This document shows positions 58,430-64,000 of a DNA stretch of 64,000 nt, in pieces. The stretch is from the NCBI GenBank assembly GCA_047967505.1, contig CM106538.1; one strand, given 5' to 3'. Source of the stretch: Dipteris shenzhenensis. Lineage: Eukaryota; Polypodiophyta; Polypodiopsida; Gleicheniales. A model generated the notes under the pieces. That model had not been told where the DNA came from. It did not search any database and was given only the letters and a program-made list of their open reading frames with translations. The first letter of the stretch is position 1; each line of letters opens with the position of its first letter. The position numbers were made by a program, and so were the translations under genes.

Positions 58430-58715
58430 AATCACATTTTACCATGATTATTGACTAATTACATACTAGTGAGTAATTACATTCTACCATGATTATTTGC
58501 CACCATCAACAATCAATTACATTATGTACATACATCAGATATGGAAGTAAATAATACACTACAAGATTCCACTTGAAAATGAGAGCTCAAAGTTGAAAAT
58601 CTACAAGAAAAATAGTTTTCAAAGGATTCTATTACAAAAAATATTGACAACTATCTTTGCATAAAATTGCTTTTGACAACCAAAATTAGTGTCCATAGTC
58701 AATACAACAAAAAAT
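58430..58715. other. Intergenic sequence downstream of the H3-like gene
   Basis: AT-rich, with no gene. The TACATACTAGTGAGTAATTACATTCTACCATGATTATT region repeats a short unit twice at 58420-58490. Confidence 0.4.
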
Positions 58716-58720
58716 TTGAT

Positions 58721-59595
58721 TTATGGCCTAAGTTGTGGGTCTTCTTTGATCCGCCTTGCCACCAGTTGCATGTCTTTTACCATGATCGTAACCCTCTTGG
58801 CATGGATTGCACACAAGTTTGTGTCCTCAAGAAGCGTTATGATCGCCACTTCTGCTACTTCTTGTATGGTGGCTAGTGCGATTGATTGAATACGATAGTT
58901 GTCCTTGTAGGACTGCATGATCTCTTTCACCAATCAAGCGAACGGAGCTCTTGGTATTAGAAGGTTCACACTACTTTGATACTTTCTTATCTCTCGAAGC
59001 GTCTTCCTTCTAGGCTTTCTACGGTGTCTTCTAGGGACTCCACCTCCTCCTCCACCTCCACCTCCACCTCCACCTCCATCTCAACTCCACCTCCACCTCC
59101 ACCTCCACCTCCACCTCCGCCTTCACCTCGCCTACTGTGAGATTTGCATTTTCCTTTTTCTATGCGATGCAATCCTCGCAAAGATTTTCCACCCTATCTA
59201 GAATGTGGAAAGTCTTGACTACCATTGTGCCATGCGGGTCGTCATTGTGGGCTCTCCATTTGTGCCCTTTGTTGTTGAGCCAATTGAATCCGCATTTTCC
59301 TAGCACCTTCTTGTCCTTTGGTCCATTCTTCCAATCTGTGTCTTTTGCACTCCTATTCTTCTGGTCTGCTTTTTGGCTCTTGAGGTGCCTCAGGCTGACT
59401 CTGAGGATTGGATTGCTCCCCATGATCTTCTTCATCATCATCTATTTGCTCGTTGATTTCTATCCTCTCCTCCTCCTCCTCCTCCTCCTGCCTCCTCTTT
59501 CTTCTCTCTTCGATCATTACATTGTATACATCGGGAGGGATTGGGAGCTTTGTTTTGGAATCAACTGGTCTTCCAGTTTGCTTTGTTCTTGCCAT
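58721..59595 (-). pseudogene. Divergent histone H3 variant (CENH3-like features), broken
   Basis: It starts at ATG 59595 with MARTKQT, the H3 N-terminus, but diverges at once (GRPVDSKTKLPIPP) into an acidic tail (QEEEEEEERIEINEQ). Gly-coding GGTGGA repeats (59044-59120) precede GGVPRRHRRKPRRKTLREI, which aligns residue for residue with H3 from Gly33 to the alpha-N helix. The histone fold follows: [36 protein letters not shown] and [16 protein letters not shown], ending after KDMQL at TAA 58721-58723. LLIP.APF and KDMQL are typical of CENH3, while loop 1 has canonical H3 length. Breaks are TAG after SRPEE (Gln in the other copy), TGA at 58934-58936 where H3 has Arg, frame changes around the GGTGGA repeat, and one extra Val after KDMQL. 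An intron between tail and fold is possible. Confidence 0.85.
59044..59120. repeat. (CCTCCA)n hexanucleotide repeat inside the H3-like gene
   Basis: About eleven imperfect CCACCT units. On the coding strand they read as Gly-Gly or Val-Glu depending on frame. The duplicated block's breakpoint in the other copy (30604) falls in the same repeat. Confidence 0.9.
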
Positions 59596-59639
59596 GTTGG
59601 TGATGGTGGGGCTATGGGAAATGTGACGGTATGAAGGAA

Positions 59640-60185
59640 TGTACTAGTATGAGAGAGTATTGGTGGTACTGAGAAAATGAAGGTATTTGCATATATATAG
59701 GGGTATATTTATTTTGTGCATCATTATTAGTTAGCCCCCCCCCCCCTTCCCCCTTTACCCCCCCTCAACCCCTCCTCCCCCCCCCCCCCCTATTTGTCAT
59801 AGTCCCCTCGAGGTTTAACCTCACAAAATTTTAGTGTACCATGTGCATTGTAAGGAAGGGATATTTATCAAAAAAATTACTTAGTTCATCAAAACATTGG
59901 GTTTTTTCATTCAACTTTAGGAAAAATTTACTTAAAGAGGAGGGGTGTTTGTTTTGGGGGAAAAAACTTATTTAAGGGGTTTTTGAAATTCCCCTTGAAC
60001 TCCCGTGATGTCGCTCCCCCAACCTTTTCTCATCGCCTGCCCTTGTTGGGTCCACAAGTACAAAATTTAACGCTTAAAAAAAAAAAAAGAGCCGATTAAT
60101 CAAATGTCCACAAGAAATATTGAAGTGCGATTTTAATTAACATCAAAGTACATTTGGTTTAGCGATCCAATGCTTTCCAACATGA
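59640..60185. other. Intergenic sequence with poly-C runs (copy 2)
   Basis: Counterpart of 31100-31640. C runs lie at 59736-59790 and no gene is seen. Confidence 0.5.
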
Positions 60186-60189
60186 CTTC

Positions 60190-62964
60190 TGGTTGCTATC
60201 TAACTTCTATGCTTTTAGGAAGCTTTCGAAGATATCCATGAATGCCTTCTTTTACTCATTTGAGTTCGATGAACTGCTTGGGCTAACTCCGTTTGCAAAG
60301 ATTTATTCCTTGCATAGGAGGACCCGACTATACAATGATAGAACCACTCGAACATCTCATAAAGAGCATTACTTTCATTAATCCCCCCTCCATGTCATGT
60401 ACTCTTGAAATAAGCACCTCAAGCTCTATAATGAGGCTTTTCCATCCCTTGGACATGCCAAGCATTCAAGGAACCATATTGGTGGTGAAGAAACCATGGA
60501 CCATGAGCATAAAGAATGTGCTACATACATAGAAAAAAGACATGAGGTAAACAAGAATAAATTAATTGCAATTGTAATTTTGAAAATAGTAAAACCAAAC
60601 ACACCATGTAGTGAGTAATGTGTGATTCACCCTATCCATCTACCATGGCTTCAATAAACTCTTTCACGATGACTTTATATCGTCACACAACATCATCATC
60701 TATGGAAGGCTTCCTCAAGATCTTTACCAGATTATCCATTTATTTCCAAACACTTATTCTCAAGGTTCTGACATGAGGATCAACTTTCAAATTAGTGGTG
60801 CAATCACATAACTTTTTCCAATAATTCCAATGCAGATTTAATCGATGTTTTCCATGATTGGACAAAAACCTTCATGCCTTAGAGCCTCCCATGGACACTT
60901 CATTTGGAAGATTTCCTGATTTTCTAGACAATTGTGCGTCTTTGATTAGCTTTACATTCCCCCCATGTAGACCCATGCTCGAGAGTAAAGCTTCGACCCT
61001 TGCTATACATGATGCCGCTCTCTCCTCCGATTTCATGTTCCATGCATATACAATGTGCAAGTAAATCAATTTATCAATGAGCCGGATCTCCGCATCATGT
61101 AACACATAGGAATGCACTCTTTGTAATGGAATTTTTAAAATTGGATCCCAATTTTTATCGTTCTCATCTCTATTGGGTGTAGCATCCTGATTGTAGCTCA
61201 TTACTCCATTGCTCCAATACATTCGTTTGTTAGCTTCATCATCTGTGATGTCATTTATTACATTTTTAGCATTCCCAAAGTCTTTTCCTTTTTTCATTTG
61301 CTCTTTCCCTCTATGTATTCCTATGTTACTGCCTCAAGGTTGGTGTGAGTGCATACAATAAAGACACGAATATGTCACATTTGCACTCAATTTCATTCCA
61401 AACATACACTTCAATGTCTTAAGATCTCTTGCCATGTGCCATTCAACTTTAAATGATTTGAACTCTTTAACTTGAAGCAACTCTCCTTTCATTTGCGCAT
61501 CTATGACACTCGGAATTGGAGATCTGTCAAATACCCATTTTAAGAATGAGTTTGTCTCTTTGGGAATTTCAAACACAGCAAGTCACCAAATGTGATTTTC
61601 TAATTGCACACTAAAATCTTCCCTAATTTCCTTATCTTTGGCATGTCCGAAGGCTTTATTCATCAAAGTAATGCTAACCCTCTCCAACTTGTGGCCTTTT
61701 ACAACCTCACACTTATCCAATTTGATAACGAATACTAACTTTCCTTCACAATCTGAAAGATTAAAAGATTTACATGATTAGAAAATATTTCAATAAAAAT
61801 TCTAGCTCTCTAAACAATATAATTTTAGCCTACCTGTGCTTTCATGTTGTAAAACTCCACTGTTGTAGCTTGGACCCTACGTACATCCAAAAAAACATTA
61901 TTATGCTTTGTATACTTAAAGGTTCTTGGTCCTTGCTTTGCCCCTTTGGTAGTTGGTCCTCCTATCTTTTTGCTATGTTGGACATTTGTCTTCTTTGCAC
62001 CTTCCAACATCATGCTTTCTGAGATGTGTATAAATCCACCCAACAAATCTAGTACAATAGAATTTGTTTCTTTCCTTGCATTTCTAACATATACTGGTTT
62101 TGGCAATAGAGGATTCTTAATGCCTTGACCTTGAAGTGCATTTACAAAGACATTATACATAGCTAAGTACCCTTGCCGACTAATGCCAGTAGCATCACAT
62201 GCATGGATAACTTTCGATGGATCTACAAGATTCTCTAAATTAGTTGCAACCTATTGTAATATTGCATGTCGCAATGCATGCGGACGAGGGTCCCTAAGAA
62301 TCGAAATGAATTCTTTCTTCTTAACTACACTCTTTACAGCACAAAGTTTGTCAGAGGAATTTCTTCCAATAACCTCTTCCATAAAATTTCTGTAGAAATC
62401 ATGATAACATTAGAAAAATAAATGACTCATTTGTAAGTAATGCTTCATAATTAAAAATAGTCCAAATATACATACCTTGTAGCTTTCACCCTGTGTTTCC
62501 TTGCTCTACCACCATTTCCTTGCTCCACCACCATATGCCAAGCTCTCCATTGGTTGCATGGGCTTGATCCTATGCTTGTAACCTAGAGGGGTTCTTTTTA
62601 TCCTTTCTAATCTCCTAGTCAATGTAGCAAGCTCTTGTTGGATATACCAAGCCTTTTTCAACAGTTTGTTCTTCTCATTTATTAATCTTGTGATTGTCTC
62701 TTGTAACCTCTCTTTTGTAATTTTTGAGTCAGCAAGTTTTTTTGGTTCTTGGGTGAGTTGTTCTTGGAGGTTATGCACGATATCTCTAAGTATCTTTGTC
62801 TCTCCTTCCATTCTCAACAAGTGAACCTTTGCAAAGTGTGCTTCAGCATTGGAATGGCCGATGCATTAACAATATCCTACTAAGCCTTGAAGACCATCGC
62901 CTATGTATTGAATCAAACTCGTCACATTTTCAAACAAAGGTGGAGCACTTGTCAAAGGATCCAT
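60190..62964 (-). pseudogene. Gene C, unclassified transposon-like multi-exon gene, copy 2
   Basis: The start corresponds to ATG 62964 (MDPLTSAPPLFENVTS). The coiled-coil N-terminus is better preserved here (ETITRLINEKNKLLKKAWYI). Later exons include EEVIGRNSSDKLCAVKSVV, SKVIHACDATGISRQGYLAM, YNVFVNALQGQGIKNPLLP, WHMARDLKTLKCMFGMKLS, WDPILKIPLQRVHSYVLHDAE, GLHGGNVKLIKDAQLSRKSG and the end region HGPWFLHHQYGSLNAWHVQG. A TAA after GLVGYC, a TAG after HAILQ and a TGA in YRA*GAY break it, at places where copy 1 is often still open. The two copies have therefore decayed independently. It may be the transposase of an old element. No TIRs were identified around it. Confidence 0.6.
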
Positions 62965-63003
62965 TGGATAGAGTCCACCAACACTTCATAAGTCGACATG
63001 CTT

Positions 63004-64000
63004 TATTCCTTGTTGTCATAATTGATCTAGTGTATCTTTGCCGACAACCTTGTGACCATAACATTAACGAGTTGTGGCATACTTTGGTGTAACTTCGATG
63101 TGCAAGGTGCTTTTTTGTGGCTCGTTGGTGCGATCTTCCAATGGAGCCATGAGAGGGATTTAGAAATAAGGCCTTGGATTAGTTTAAAGAATAGAATAGC
63201 ATCAATGGAAATAAGTTTGGGACAATGGAAAGATATAATAGCATCAATGGAAGCAAGTTTGGGACAAAATGATGAGAAAAAACTGGATTTGGGTGTTGCA
63301 AAGTGCTTACGATAGAAGAGTATGAATGTGGGATTGGAAGATGATTATAGTGAGAAGGAGTAGGATTTAGATGTTGAAAAGTGATTGGGTACATAGGCAT
63401 GCTTTGGAGGAAAGTTTTGAAGAGTTTTGGGCCATTTTGGTCACTTTTGAAAATTTTCAAATTTTTGGGCTAGGGTGTACCCGCGAGATACTTTTTGGGA
63501 ATGTGGACCACCTAAAGGTTGTAAAGAGAGTTAAGTTTTTGAGAGTGGGGGGGGGCCTCCAACTGGGAGAGGGAGGCGCACTTTTGGGGACCAGCAAGGA
63601 CTTAGGGAGATGTACTGTTTAGAAGGCCTTATTAGTTCTTAATCCATTTTTGCTAATCCACTCCTTATGAGGCCCTTTTTGAGTCCAAAATTCCCTAATG
63701 AGCACACTTATACATATGTAGAGTATTCATGCACAATGCATGGTAAGAATGTGGAAATATGGATGTCAAACCGTGCAAATGCTATGTGATCCACATCTCA
63801 AAATTTGAAATCACAAATATCTTATTCTCATTAAGGCCTATGCAAATTATCATACCCATCGGATACATGCACATATGCTAGAAGCACATCGATGCATATT
63901 TTTAACACTCATGCATAATGCATGAATAGAATTATGGAAACATCATCAATCTACATCAAGATTTGAGAGAAAAATCATATTTCTCTCATTAAGGCATATT
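63004..64000. other. Right edge without genes
   Basis: Short phrases such as GAGGCCCTTTTTGAGTCCAAAATTCCCT (63670) recur from the 29.3 and 40.67 kb repeats, so part of this edge is an old relative of the duplicated sequence. No coding region is supported. Confidence 0.4.

Larger units (their letters stand above)
59095..63003 (+). repeat. Duplicated block, copy 2
   Basis: Same order and orientation as 30604-34464. Here the block continues to the left into the rest of the H3-like gene, so this is probably the more original context. Confidence 0.92.

Noticed and set aside
58721-58933. A plain canonical histone H3 pseudogene
   Set aside because: The tail, the LLIP.APF patch and KDMQL differ from H3.1/H3.3, and the whole fold is too divergent for a recent copy of a canonical gene.

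Overview
This is a repeat-dense nuclear window from a land plant. The evidence is: Ty1/copia elements with a plant-type initiator-Met tRNA primer site, CAG-to-TAG stop decay that fits CHG methylation, plant GT-AG introns of about 80-110 bp, and a subtilase gene of plant SBT type. The short introns and the unfamiliar transposon families lean towards a non-seed plant (fern, lycophyte or bryophyte), but the sequence does not settle that.

Layout. 1-7.6 kb: a complete but dead copia element (1770-7320, TSD CTTAG) nested in what looks like the LTR of another element. 7.8-8.85 kb: a tandem array of about 190 bp units. 8.8-12.4 kb: dispersed repeats. From about 12530 to 30603 runs the left arm of a large inverted duplication; the right arm is 39457-53516. 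The left arm is interrupted by a 9.69 kb terminal-inverted-repeat (TIR) DNA transposon (13254-22943, TSD TCAAG), whose empty site survives in the right arm at about 52740-52790. The left arm has also lost about 5.9 kb that the right arm keeps (44310-50178). That interval holds nine of the ten exons of an apparently intact subtilase gene (43795-48142, minus). The left arm retains only part of the last exon.

The 9.69 kb transposon is the most unusual object here. Its order is TIR, array of the 16-bp palindrome TACCTCGATCGAGGTA, promoter, gene A pointing inward, gene B (transposase-like) pointing inward from the other side, promoter, second palindrome array, TIR. I cannot place its transposase in a superfamily.

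30.6-39.5 kb is the spacer between the arms. It begins with a 3.86 kb block repeated directly at 59.1-63.0 kb. That block carries a decayed multi-exon gene of an unclassified transposon-like family and the N-terminal tail of a histone H3-like gene. The second copy is followed by the histone-fold part, giving a recognisable but broken, CENH3-like H3 variant at 58721-59595. The rest of the spacer holds a decayed coiled-coil gene and the 3' end of another copia element.

53.5-64 kb: an internal copia fragment fused to an unrecognised multi-exon gene remnant, three foldback (hairpin) units near 58 kb, the H3-like gene, and the second copy of the duplicated block. Apart from the subtilase, every protein-coding unit I could follow is broken, mostly by TAG at positions where Gln is expected. 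I found no convincing tRNA, rRNA or CRISPR.
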